From: G963667855 sp963667855
Lineage (GTDB): Bacteria; Planctomycetota; Phycisphaerae; UBA1845
NCBI GenBank assembly: GCA_963667855.2
Contig: CAXXKI010000013.1
Coordinates: 1 to 64,000 of the forward strand
Direction of reading: 5' to 3'
Length of the DNA: 64,000 nucleotides
Below the pieces are notes generated by a model. The model did not search any database. It had not been told where the DNA came from and saw nothing but the letters and a program-made list of their open reading frames with translations. Of this stretch, positions 45,509-53,049 are shown one piece after another; position 1 is the stretch's first letter; every line of letters begins with the position of its first letter. The translations under genes were made by a program, and so were the position numbers.

Positions 45509-46051
45509 ATGCGTTATTCGGTTATAGCTGAAGCTGATCTCGATGCGGCTTTGGATTCGCGTATTCGCAGGATGTTGTGCGATTGCTTTCCGGACGCGGT
45601 GGGTTCGTTTTCTCAAAGCAGATCCTGGCATGGCAGTTTTCCCTGTTGGTCAGTGATTGCGGAGGACGAGCACGCGAATATCTGTGGTCATGTCGGTATT
45701 GTCGACCGAGTTATTCGAATCGGCCTGGTGGAATACCGGGTTGGCGGAATACAGAACGTGGCGGTTGCGCCGCAATGCCGGGGGATGGGTTTATCTGCCG
45801 GACTGATGGAACAGGCAAGACATGCGATGATGGTAAATCATCTGGACGCTGGATTGCTGTTCTGCAACGAGCCGCTGGTCAAGGTGTATAAACGCTGCGA
45901 GTGGCGGTTGCTCGAAGGTGCAAAGGTCAACTGCCTGGATGAAAGCGGGCGGGCGGTTACGCTGCCGAAGGGGAGCCTGGCCATGTGGCTTCCGGTAGGT
46001 AAAGAGCAGTGGCCCGTGGGAGACATCGATCTTTGCGGTAGTGACTGGTAA
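45509..46051 (+). CDS. GNAT-family N-acetyltransferase
   Basis: 180 residues. The acetyl-CoA-binding motif A is seen as NVAVAPQCRGMGLSAGLMEQA, followed by LFCNEPLVKVYKRCEWRLL (motif B). No membrane or signal sequence. Located 30 bp after the kinase, so likely in its operon; it may acetylate an amino sugar. A GGGGG purine tract lies 10-15 bp before the ATG. The substrate is unknown. It converges with the symporter gene. Confidence 0.8.
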   Translation: MRYSVIAEADLDAALDSRIRRMLCDCFPDAVGSFSQSRSWHGSFPCWSVIAEDEHANICGHVGIVDRVIRIGLVEYRVGGIQNVAVAPQCRGMGLSAGLMEQARHAMMVNHLDAGLLFCNEPLVKVYKRCEWRLLEGAKVNCLDESGRAVTLPKGSLAMWLPVGKEQWPVGDIDLCGSDW

Positions 46052-46122
46052 CGGATGTTGCCTGCTTGTTTCCTGCCCGAACAGTCGGGTTGATGGAAAA
46101 ACAAGGCGGGAGAGGCGATCTT

Positions 46123-48142
46123 CTATTGGGGTTTAACTTCGTCGGCGTTTATGTGGCCTATTACACGTCCGTCGTCAGCGGTGTTACGTTTAAGGGTTTT
46201 CAAACCGCGGAAAAAGTGTCGCAGATCCACAATGCCTCCCCAGGTGAACCATATGCCGGAGAGTATACTGCCGACCAGGACTATACCTACGCCAACAACC
46301 CAGAAATAGGTCGACCACCACTCAATTGGCCAACGGGAAAACATATTCCATATTGTTATTATGGCCCAGGCGACGAACTGAACCATGCCCCAGACGAAAA
46401 CGAAATAGGCGATACCCCGATCGGTTCGATTGAATTGTTTATCTATGCCGATTATTTTGAATAGCCCCTTGCCGTCTGCATCGGTATGTTTCTTGCTGTC
46501 GTCTTCGATGGCGTACTTGCCGCGATGGAGGAGCCTGTCCATGTTGAACGGTGTTCTGCAGGTGCGCAGAGAAACAATCACGTAGACAAGGATTGACGTG
46601 GTGTAGGATAACCCCCACATAACCTGGCCGGTCATGAAATAGTTTATTATGTTTACAGTTGTTTTTGAATCGGGGTAGCTCCAAAGAATTACCTCTTTCC
46701 ATTCAGGCCAATATTTCACAAGGAAATGGCCAACTATCGCAACTACTGCCCCGGTTAACATCGTGGCCCAGGCGGCGGCAGTTGTACCGCGTTTCCAGTA
46801 CAGTCCGCCAATGATGCAGGAACCTGCGCCTCCAAGGTAGATGGCGCCGGTAATTGCGAAAAACATCAGGATGTACGTGTTCTGTTTGAACAACAGGCTG
46901 AAAAAGAACACAAACACCGCCACCGCCGTTATCGACAGGCGGAGGTACCGCAGCTGTCCTTTCGGCGTAAACGGTTTTTTCCGCAGGGGGAGGATAATAT
47001 CCTGAACGATCATGCTTCCCCAGGAATGCAGGTAAGTGGTATCAGTGGAAAGCATTAAAAAGAGCATGGCCGCCAGAAACATGCCACTTACACCGGCAGG
47101 GAGGAAGTGGGCGATTGCCACGGGGACCTGGACCTGGGTACGGATGGTATCGTCTTCTACGGCGGCAAGTGCGTTCTGGGCGGCGAGAGACTGTTGATGA
47201 TATTCGGCGTGGTTTAAATAGGTAAAAGCTGAAACGGTCAAAAGCAGTATCATGCCATACGTGATGGCTCCGCGCCAGCCGCCGAGTATTTTTCCCATTT
47301 TCGCTTCGTGGGGGGTGGCGGCCGCACAGTTATAACCCTGGTTACCCTGCCAGGCCATGGTTATGTAAATGGTTCCGATCGCTCCGATTATAACGAAGGC
47401 AATGTTGAAATCCTGGGTTTTAAAAGAGTCGTAGGGATTCAACATTGATTCGCCGACGGGTTGGGCGGTCAGCGCTTCGCATATATGGATCCAGCGGAAG
47501 CGAACCAGTACTACATACTGTTACGACTGCGAACATCAGGAATGTGAGCATACCCTGCATGCAGTCGCTGACCATGATGGCCATCTGACCGCCGAAAAGA
47601 ACAACTACAAGTGCGATTCCAAGAAACACGAACATGCACAGAGCAAAAGTTGAGATGGAGATACCGGCGAAACTGACTTGCTCGGGCAGGTTCACATAAT
47701 GAATGAAGAACCGGGCTGCCACCGCGGGGAAAATTCCATAGTTGATAATTCCGGCAATAGCTGCCAGCCAGCCGGAAAAGAGTCGGAACTGCCTGCTGTA
47801 GCGTAATTCGAAAAACTGGGCCAGGGTCAGGGCTCTGGTTTCCCGGAATCGGTAAAATACGAATCCTGTAAGCGCCAGTATAAGTACGACCAGTATTTGG
47901 ATTTGCCCCCAGTGATTAACGGCGAATCCGGCTTTATAGTAGAACTCGAAGAACGAAACGACGGTGATAAGTCCCATGGCAGCCACGCCGTCGGAGACGG
48001 CTACCAGGTAGCGGCGGGCGATGCGTCCTCCGCTCAAAAAATCGGAAGCGCATTTCACGTGCCGCCTGGTGTAAGAGGCCACTACCAGGACCAGGATCAT
48101 GGGGACGGCGACGACCAGCCAGTCTATCGGGTGCAGGTTCAT
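46123..48142 (-). pseudogene. Sodium/solute symporter (SSS family), one frameshift
   Basis: Two overlapping frames encode one transporter. 48142-47420 gives the first ~215 residues (six hydrophobic helices; DFLSGGRIARRYL start, typical SSS), then leaves the family after FAVVTV. The second frame continues as VVLVRFRWIH...ESMLNPYDSF and runs to 46123 with the remaining helices (GNQGYNCAAATPHEAK, LMLSTDTTYLHSWGS, the sodium-site region). A single +1 shift near 47510-47518 (ACAGTATGTAGTACTGG) restores one ~670-residue protein, the usual size. It overlaps the oxidoreductase stop by 4 bp. Likely imports a sugar or acidic sugar with sodium if functional. Confidence 0.85.
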
Positions 48143-49299
48143 ACGGCCGAATCAGTAGGGGGTTCTATGTGGGAAGTATCAACGATCTTGTTTGCTCTTT
48201 CCTCATCCCTCAACAGGTCTTGGGGTAAAATAGGTTCAACGGTACGTCTATGGGCGGCATCGCGAGCGGCTAAACAGGTAGCCGCCGAGCGGAGTCCGTC
48301 CGCCAGTGGCGTTAGCGAAGGTGCCCGGCCCAGAACCATATCGAGGAAGTTTCGTGCCAGCGCGTGATCGCCGCCGTTGTGTCCTCCGTCCGCTTTAACC
48401 TCTATTTCGTCCACCCGGTCGCAGTTATGGTCTACAAAGCGCAGTTTGCTGGTAACCCAATCGAAGGTTAGTGTCCCGTCGCTGCCGGTAATGGTTGCCC
48501 CGCGTTTACCCGCATCTCTCCTGCTTATGAAGTTCTGGGAGTAAGCCACATGGATACCGGAATCGTACTGGACAATGGCAGAGCCCGCGTCCTGGTGCAG
48601 GACCGGGGATTTCCAAACACACTGGCTGTGCATGGCGGTTATCCACCGGGGGGTGGAGTCGGCCAGGTAGTGCAGGTAGTCGAAGTCGTGGGTGGCTTTT
48701 TGCAGCCACAGCCCGCCGCAGAGTTCGTAGTCACGGTACCAGTTGTCGACGTATACGGCGCCGTAGCTGACGAAGTTCACCGCCTGTATCTGGTTGAGCG
48801 TACCTGTTCGACCGCTGCGGACCATGTCGGCCACCGCGTCGAACAGGGGAGTTCGCCGCAGGGGGAAGGAAACCACAACGTGCTCGGATCGCTTGGGGGT
48901 ATACGCCTTTTGTATTTCCGATAACTGTTGCCAGCTGATGGCAACTGGTTTTTCCATGAATATGGGTAAACACAAAGGAGCGAGTTTGACCGCTATCGGA
49001 GTATGCAGCAGGCAGCGAGTGCCGAGGATTATTGCGTCGACATCGGCACCGGCACTTAGAAAATCGTCCACGTCGTCGAAGACGGCCATGTTCTTTGCTG
49101 CGTTAACCTTGCCGTCTTCGAGTCGTTTCCGTGCCTCGGCTGCCGCTGGATCGACGATAGCTTCCAGGCGAACGCCCGGTTCAGCTTCGGTCATCAGCTG
49201 CATCATCCAGGCGGATCGCTCTCCCAAGCCGATTACGCCGATTCTAATCTGTTCCTTTGACGGGGGATGTTTTGCGGGGTTGTTCTGGACGCGGGTCAT
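48139..49299 (-). CDS. Gfo/Idh/MocA-family oxidoreductase
   Basis: 386 residues. NAD(P)-binding Rossmann start IRIGVIGLGERSAWMMQLM; the family Lys-Pro motif is MEKPVAIS; the C-terminal domain carries DFDYLHYLADSTPRWI. These enzymes oxidise or reduce sugars or hydrolyse glycosides by an NAD-assisted route. Cytoplasmic, without a Tat signal. Start at 49299 chosen because AGGAGA lies 7 bp upstream. Translationally coupled to the symporter (ATGA), so it probably handles the imported sugar. Confidence 0.88.
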   Translation of the reverse strand: MTRVQNNPAKHPPSKEQIRIGVIGLGERSAWMMQLMTEAEPGVRLEAIVDPAAAEARKRLEDGKVNAAKNMAVFDDVDDFLSAGADVDAIILGTRCLLHTPIAVKLAPLCLPIFMEKPVAISWQQLSEIQKAYTPKRSEHVVVSFPLRRTPLFDAVADMVRSGRTGTLNQIQAVNFVSYGAVYVDNWYRDYELCGGLWLQKATHDFDYLHYLADSTPRWITAMHSQCVWKSPVLHQDAGSAIVQYDSGIHVAYSQNFISRRDAGKRGATITGSDGTLTFDWVTSKLRFVDHNCDRVDEIEVKADGGHNGGDHALARNFLDMVLGRAPSLTPLADGLRSAATCLAARDAAHRRTVEPILPQDLLRDEERANKIVDTSHIEPPTDSAV

Positions 49300-49504
49300 C
49301 TGCCGCTCTCCTGGTAAATAAAATACTGATGCAATTCTTACTACTCGAAAGTGCGTTAAGCCTCCATCCAGAAACCGCAAATTGAGCGATTCAGCTTTTT
49401 ACGCACCGGAACTTACCTATGGACTACGGCAATCGTATGAGGGAAACAGCATACACGCGGGAGGGATGGTGTATGCTGCTCCCTCATTCGCATTACCGGT
49501 TAGT

Positions 49505-50755
49505 TTACGGACCGGTGAAGTTGTCCTGGAAGATGGCGTAATCCGCCAGATCAACCACGCAGTCGCGGTTCAGGTCGCCAAGGGGGTAACCCGCTTCGTC
49601 AACGCCGGCCGGGGCGTCGGCACCGGGGCAGGCGGTTTCGAAAATATCATAATTGAATTCCACTACATCGTTGCCGTTGTCGCCCTGGAACGACAGGCGG
49701 ATGGTGTTACCGGTAATGAGCGGTTGACCGGCTGCGCTGCCGGCGACACCCAATACATCGCGATCGATGGAGAATTCAAACTCGGTTGCCTGGGTGCCGA
49801 ATGGAGATTGCAGGATGGTACCGGCCGCCAGGGTTCCTTCGTTCCAGCCTCCGTCTGCCTGTTGGTACGCGGTAGAGCCCTGGGCGAAAAGTTCAGAACC
49901 GACAGACCAGGTCGCGTAACCGGTGGCGATGTTGTTGTCCCCATCGATGAAGTAGTTGCTGTTCCAGCTGAAGGGGTCGGCCAGTGCGTTCAGCTTCAGG
50001 TAGACGTAGATGTATTCCGAGTCGTTAGCCATGCGAATTACGCTGTAGTCGACAGCGGAGCCGGCATCCACCGGATCGACCGCGGCGGCCGGTACGTTGG
50101 TCCAGTCGGCGAAATCACCATCAATGGTAATGGTTTTGAAAGTGGTCGGCGGACCGGGGCATGGAGGCTCGGCTGCGAAGGTGTAGGAGAACTGGACAGT
50201 ATCGTCAGTTCCGCCGCCAGTGCTGTCCCAGAACATCAGTTCGATCGAGTTACTGGAGATTAGCGGTAAACCAATAACGCTGCCCGCCACGCCGAGAACG
50301 TTGCGATCGATGGAAAACTCAAACTCGGTAGCGGAAACAGCATAGGGGGCTTGAAGTACTGTACCTGCTGCCAGTTCTCCTTCGTTAAAACCACCATCTG
50401 CTTCCTGGTAGGCGCTTGGGCCTTGAATCAGCATTTCCGAGCCAAAAATACCGCCGAAAACCTGGAACCCGGTGGCGCCGTCGCCGTCGCCATCGATGAA
50501 GTAGTGGCTGGTGACGGTGAAGGGGTCGGCCGCGGTGTGCAGTTTTATGTAAACGTAAATGTGATCATCATCGTTGGCGACTTTTATGTCGCCGTAGTCA
50601 ACGCCGCTGGCGTCGGCCGGGTCGCTGACTATCAGTGGAACGTCGACCCAGTCGGCGAAACTGCCGTCGATACTGATGGTGGTATAAGTTCCCGCGAAAG
50701 CAGAGCCGGCCATCAGGATGATGCCCAGGCTCAAAAGTCTTGTCGTCTTTCCCAT
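49505..50755 (-). CDS. Secreted tandem-domain protein with dockerin-like tag
   Basis: 416 residues: signal peptide (RLLSLGIILMAGSAFAG), then two similar ~175-residue beta-sandwich domains. Each starts TTISIDGSFADW / KTITIDGDFADW and contains Y.DI.VAND..YIYVY, SHYFIDGDGDGATG / SNYFIDGDNNIATG and FEFSIDRNVLGVAG. The pattern is CBM9-like, suggesting binding rather than catalysis. It ends in the tag YPLGDLNRDCVVDLADYAIF. AGGAGG lies 8 bp before the ATG at 50755. Domain duplication followed by divergence is evident. Confidence 0.8.
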   Translation of the reverse strand: MGKTTRLLSLGIILMAGSAFAGTYTTISIDGSFADWVDVPLIVSDPADASGVDYGDIKVANDDDHIYVYIKLHTAADPFTVTSHYFIDGDGDGATGFQVFGGIFGSEMLIQGPSAYQEADGGFNEGELAAGTVLQAPYAVSATEFEFSIDRNVLGVAGSVIGLPLISSNSIELMFWDSTGGGTDDTVQFSYTFAAEPPCPGPPTTFKTITIDGDFADWTNVPAAAVDPVDAGSAVDYSVIRMANDSEYIYVYLKLNALADPFSWNSNYFIDGDNNIATGYATWSVGSELFAQGSTAYQQADGGWNEGTLAAGTILQSPFGTQATEFEFSIDRDVLGVAGSAAGQPLITGNTIRLSFQGDNGNDVVEFNYDIFETACPGADAPAGVDEAGYPLGDLNRDCVVDLADYAIFQDNFTGP

Positions 50756-50828
50756 TTGTAAATCCTCCTGAATTTCCAGCATTTTCTAAGTGCCGTGAAC
50801 CAATGTGCCCGTACGTCAAGAGTCATTG

Positions 50829-51920
50829 CTATCGTTCGACCATGTTAGGCCGCAAAATAATCTCCATCTGTGATTTAGGTTGCCGCGTGCTTGTACCCGG
50901 TGCGGCGGTTCTTGCCTGCAGTGCGGCCTGGAAACCCATATCCTCAAAAGGCATAGCCACTGCGGGCAGGGGAAACTCGGCCTGGCAGGCGAGAGTGTTA
51001 TCGATACTGGCGAACGCGATATCTTCCGGGATTTTAACGCCGTGTTCCGAGGCGCAGCCCATTGCTCCGATCGCCTTGGAATCGCTGGCGCCGACAACTC
51101 CGTCGACATTAATGTTTTTGTCGAGAAGGGAGCGCATCATAACCCGGCCCGCCTCGCTGTCGATCGGGTGCGCGTCTTCCAGTATAAGGTTTTTATCTAT
51201 TTTCATACCCGCTTCGTTCAGGGCGCGGACATAGCCCTGCTTTCTTGCTTCAAACCCCCAGTAGCTTTTGGTGGGTCCGTTGAGCAGGGCGATTTTCTTT
51301 CGTTTTTGGACAATCAGGTATCTGGTGGCCAGGTAGCCGGCGTGTTCCTGGTCTATTCGCACGCAATTGAGATTCGCGTGCGGTTCATTGACTGCCCATA
51401 CATTCCAGCCGTGCTCGACCAGGAATTTGGGCAGGTCCGGGCAGAAGCTGGGTTCGATGATCAAGGCTGCGCCGGCTTGCCTGCTTTCGACGAAGCGGCG
51501 TGTGTCGTCATCGATAAAACCCGAAGCCGCCTGGCGGACGCCGGAGCCACTGTAGGCCTCGCCGAGGGCATCCTGAATACCACGAAGGATACGGAGTTGA
51601 ACTTCCCTGCCGCCGCCGCTCATGCCGGCCACGTGTCGGGAGATAAAGACGAAGAATTTCACCGGGCTTGCTTCCGTGCTTTCAATGTGCCTGGGGGCGA
51701 CGAAGGTGCCCTTGCCTTGCTTGCGAACCAGGTACCCCTCACGGACCAGTTCCTGGAGGGAGCGGACCAGAGTGGGGCGGCTGACGCCGAATTGCTCGAT
51801 CAGTTCCCTTTCGGAGGGGAAAGGTTCACCGGGAGTTCGCGAACCGGATTCGATTTCGCGAATCAGTTGTCGCTTAACTCGTTTGTATTTGGGTACTTCG
51901 GTGACCTTTGTATCTCTCAT
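50829..51920 (-). CDS. GntR-type HTH / LacI-type sensor hybrid regulator
   Basis: 363 residues. N-terminal winged HTH of GntR type (PFPSERELIEQFGVSRPTLV) linked to a LacI/periplasmic-binding domain (LNCVRIDQEHAGYLATRYL, VDGVVGASDSKAIGAM, PEDIAFASIDNT). This is the AraR-type architecture. A sugar is expected to release it from DNA. ATG at 51920 is preferred to 51956, which would start inside the operator. A 16-bp operator (51943-51958) lies right upstream, indicating autoregulation, and two more sites lie in the shared gap with the pilin-like gene. Confidence 0.9.
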   Translation of the reverse strand: MRDTKVTEVPKYKRVKRQLIREIESGSRTPGEPFPSERELIEQFGVSRPTLVRSLQELVREGYLVRKQGKGTFVAPRHIESTEASPVKFFVFISRHVAGMSGGGREVQLRILRGIQDALGEAYSGSGVRQAASGFIDDDTRRFVESRQAGAALIIEPSFCPDLPKFLVEHGWNVWAVNEPHANLNCVRIDQEHAGYLATRYLIVQKRKKIALLNGPTKSYWGFEARKQGYVRALNEAGMKIDKNLILEDAHPIDSEAGRVMMRSLLDKNINVDGVVGASDSKAIGAMGCASEHGVKIPEDIAFASIDNTLACQAEFPLPAVAMPFEDMGFQAALQARTAAPGTSTRQPKSQMEIILRPNMVER

Positions 51921-51942
51921 GGTGGCTAATATATCCTTAACA

Positions 51943-51958
51943 ACTTGTATTGTCAAGT
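51943..51958. promoter_or_regulatory. Operator 1 for the GntR/LacI hybrid regulator
   Basis: ACTTGTATTGTCAAGT, an imperfect palindrome with ACTTG / CAAGT half sites, 22 bp upstream of the regulator start. It matches operator 2 (read on the other strand) at 15 of 16 positions. Confidence 0.75.
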
Positions 51959-51987
51959 GCTAAGTTAAGTGGTAAATAAAAATATTC

Positions 51988-52016
51988 TTGACATGGCTTA
52001 TATAGAGGGGTAGATT
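51988..52016 (+). promoter_or_regulatory. Promoter toward the pilin-like gene
   Basis: Perfect TTGACA (51988-51993), 17-bp spacer, TAGATT (52011-52016, 4 of 6 consensus). The expected RNA start near 52023 places operator 2 about 30-45 bp downstream, a roadblock position. Confidence 0.55.
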
Positions 52017-52052
52017 GCAGGGGTGGTGAAGTTGATCTGCCAAGAAAGTGTA

Positions 52053-52068
52053 ACTTGATAATACAAGT
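52053..52068. promoter_or_regulatory. Operator 2 for the GntR/LacI hybrid regulator
   Basis: ACTTGATAATACAAGT, palindromic half sites ACTTG / CAAGT; its complement ACTTGTATTATCAAGT differs from operator 1 at one base. Confidence 0.75.
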
Positions 52069-52093
52069 GAAGTTGGTTATGAAGCGGATGAAA

Positions 52094-52109
52094 TCCTGTA
52101 TTGTCAAAC
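52094..52109. promoter_or_regulatory. Candidate operator 3 (weaker)
   Basis: TCCTGTATTGTCAAAC keeps the TGTATTGTCAA core of operator 1 but not the outer bases. It lies about 30 bp before the pilin-like start. Confidence 0.5.
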
Positions 52110-52140
52110 AAATATCCCGGATAGTAATATGGAACGGAAG

Positions 52141-52971
52141 ATGAATAGCCGAAATCGATCATCCGGATTCACACTTGTCGAGCTATTGGTAGTTGTCTCG
52201 ATAATCGCGCTTTTGATTTCAATTCTCCTGCCGTCTCTGCAGAAAGCACGGGACGGGGCCAAACGCACCATGTGCCAGGCAAACCTGCGGTCCTTAGGGC
52301 TTGGGTTCCATATTTATGCTGATGCCTATAACGGAATTTTCCCTGCTTCCTATTCGCTGTATGACGCGCCTTGGGGAGCGGAGGGGGACATGTACTGGCA
52401 TCAGCGGTTGATAGAAGAGGGGCTTGCGTTAGGGAAAAACACTGGGCCCAAAAAAAATAACGCTGTATGTCCCAGCGACAAGAAACCTTGGACTCCGTAT
52501 GTTTCTGACGCCAGGGAGGAAATGCTCTATAATTGTAGCTACGGTGCCAATCCCATTGCCATGATCGTTGATGGGGAAAGGCCAAGACAGAACGATGGCA
52601 TTCACGATTGGTCCGGTTACCTTTACGCGGGGCGGACCTTTGCTCGAAGAGATAATTTGCGCTGGGCGGCATATCTTATTTTATTAACTGAAGTTGAAGG
52701 AACAGCAGTAGGTGACTCAAGCCCGTATTATTTCGAGCCATGGCAACCCAACAAAGTTGAACCAAATACAAACGGTGATTGGGCCTGGGGGCGGCATGAC
52801 CGTAAATTCGACGGCAAGCAGGGAGGATTCCTCAATATGCTTCATGCTGATGGGAGTGTTGCTCATTCCCGTATTAACCAGTCGATCATAGGAGAAAGCT
52901 GGCTTGAACATGATAATGATGTGTCGAAAAAGAAACAGGCTGATCGGCAGTTTTTACCCAATCCTGAGTGA
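52141..52971 (+). CDS. Prepilin-like secreted protein (type II pseudopilin-type N-terminus, DUF1559-like)
   Basis: 276 residues. N-terminal prepilin signal: short basic leader then GFTLVELLVVVSIIALLISI, with Gly/Phe cleavage site and Glu5. The globular part has several Cys residues (CQANLRSLG, VCPSDKKPW) and ends near LNMLHADGSVAHSRIN, the 'DG' strand found in many planctomycete pilin-like proteins. It would be processed by a prepilin peptidase and displayed or secreted. ATG at 52141 is preferred to 52129 because GGAACGGAAG precedes it. It lies behind a promoter with GntR/LacI operators, with a GH114-like gene next, suggesting a role in sugar-responsive attachment or uptake. Confidence 0.85.
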   Translation: MNSRNRSSGFTLVELLVVVSIIALLISILLPSLQKARDGAKRTMCQANLRSLGLGFHIYADAYNGIFPASYSLYDAPWGAEGDMYWHQRLIEEGLALGKNTGPKKNNAVCPSDKKPWTPYVSDAREEMLYNCSYGANPIAMIVDGERPRQNDGIHDWSGYLYAGRTFARRDNLRWAAYLILLTEVEGTAVGDSSPYYFEPWQPNKVEPNTNGDWAWGRHDRKFDGKQGGFLNMLHADGSVAHSRINQSIIGESWLEHDNDVSKKKQADRQFLPNPE

Positions 52972-53049
52972 TTGAACCGGTCGTAACAATTCCATTAGAC
53001 GATACCGGCAAAACCCGCACAAAATAACGACGTTACTGGAGAAAGCAAA

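Noticed and set aside
46123..48142. Programmed +1 frameshifting in the symporter and PTS genes
   Set aside because: No shared slippery codon, stop codon or stimulatory element at the junctions; indel error or decay is simpler.
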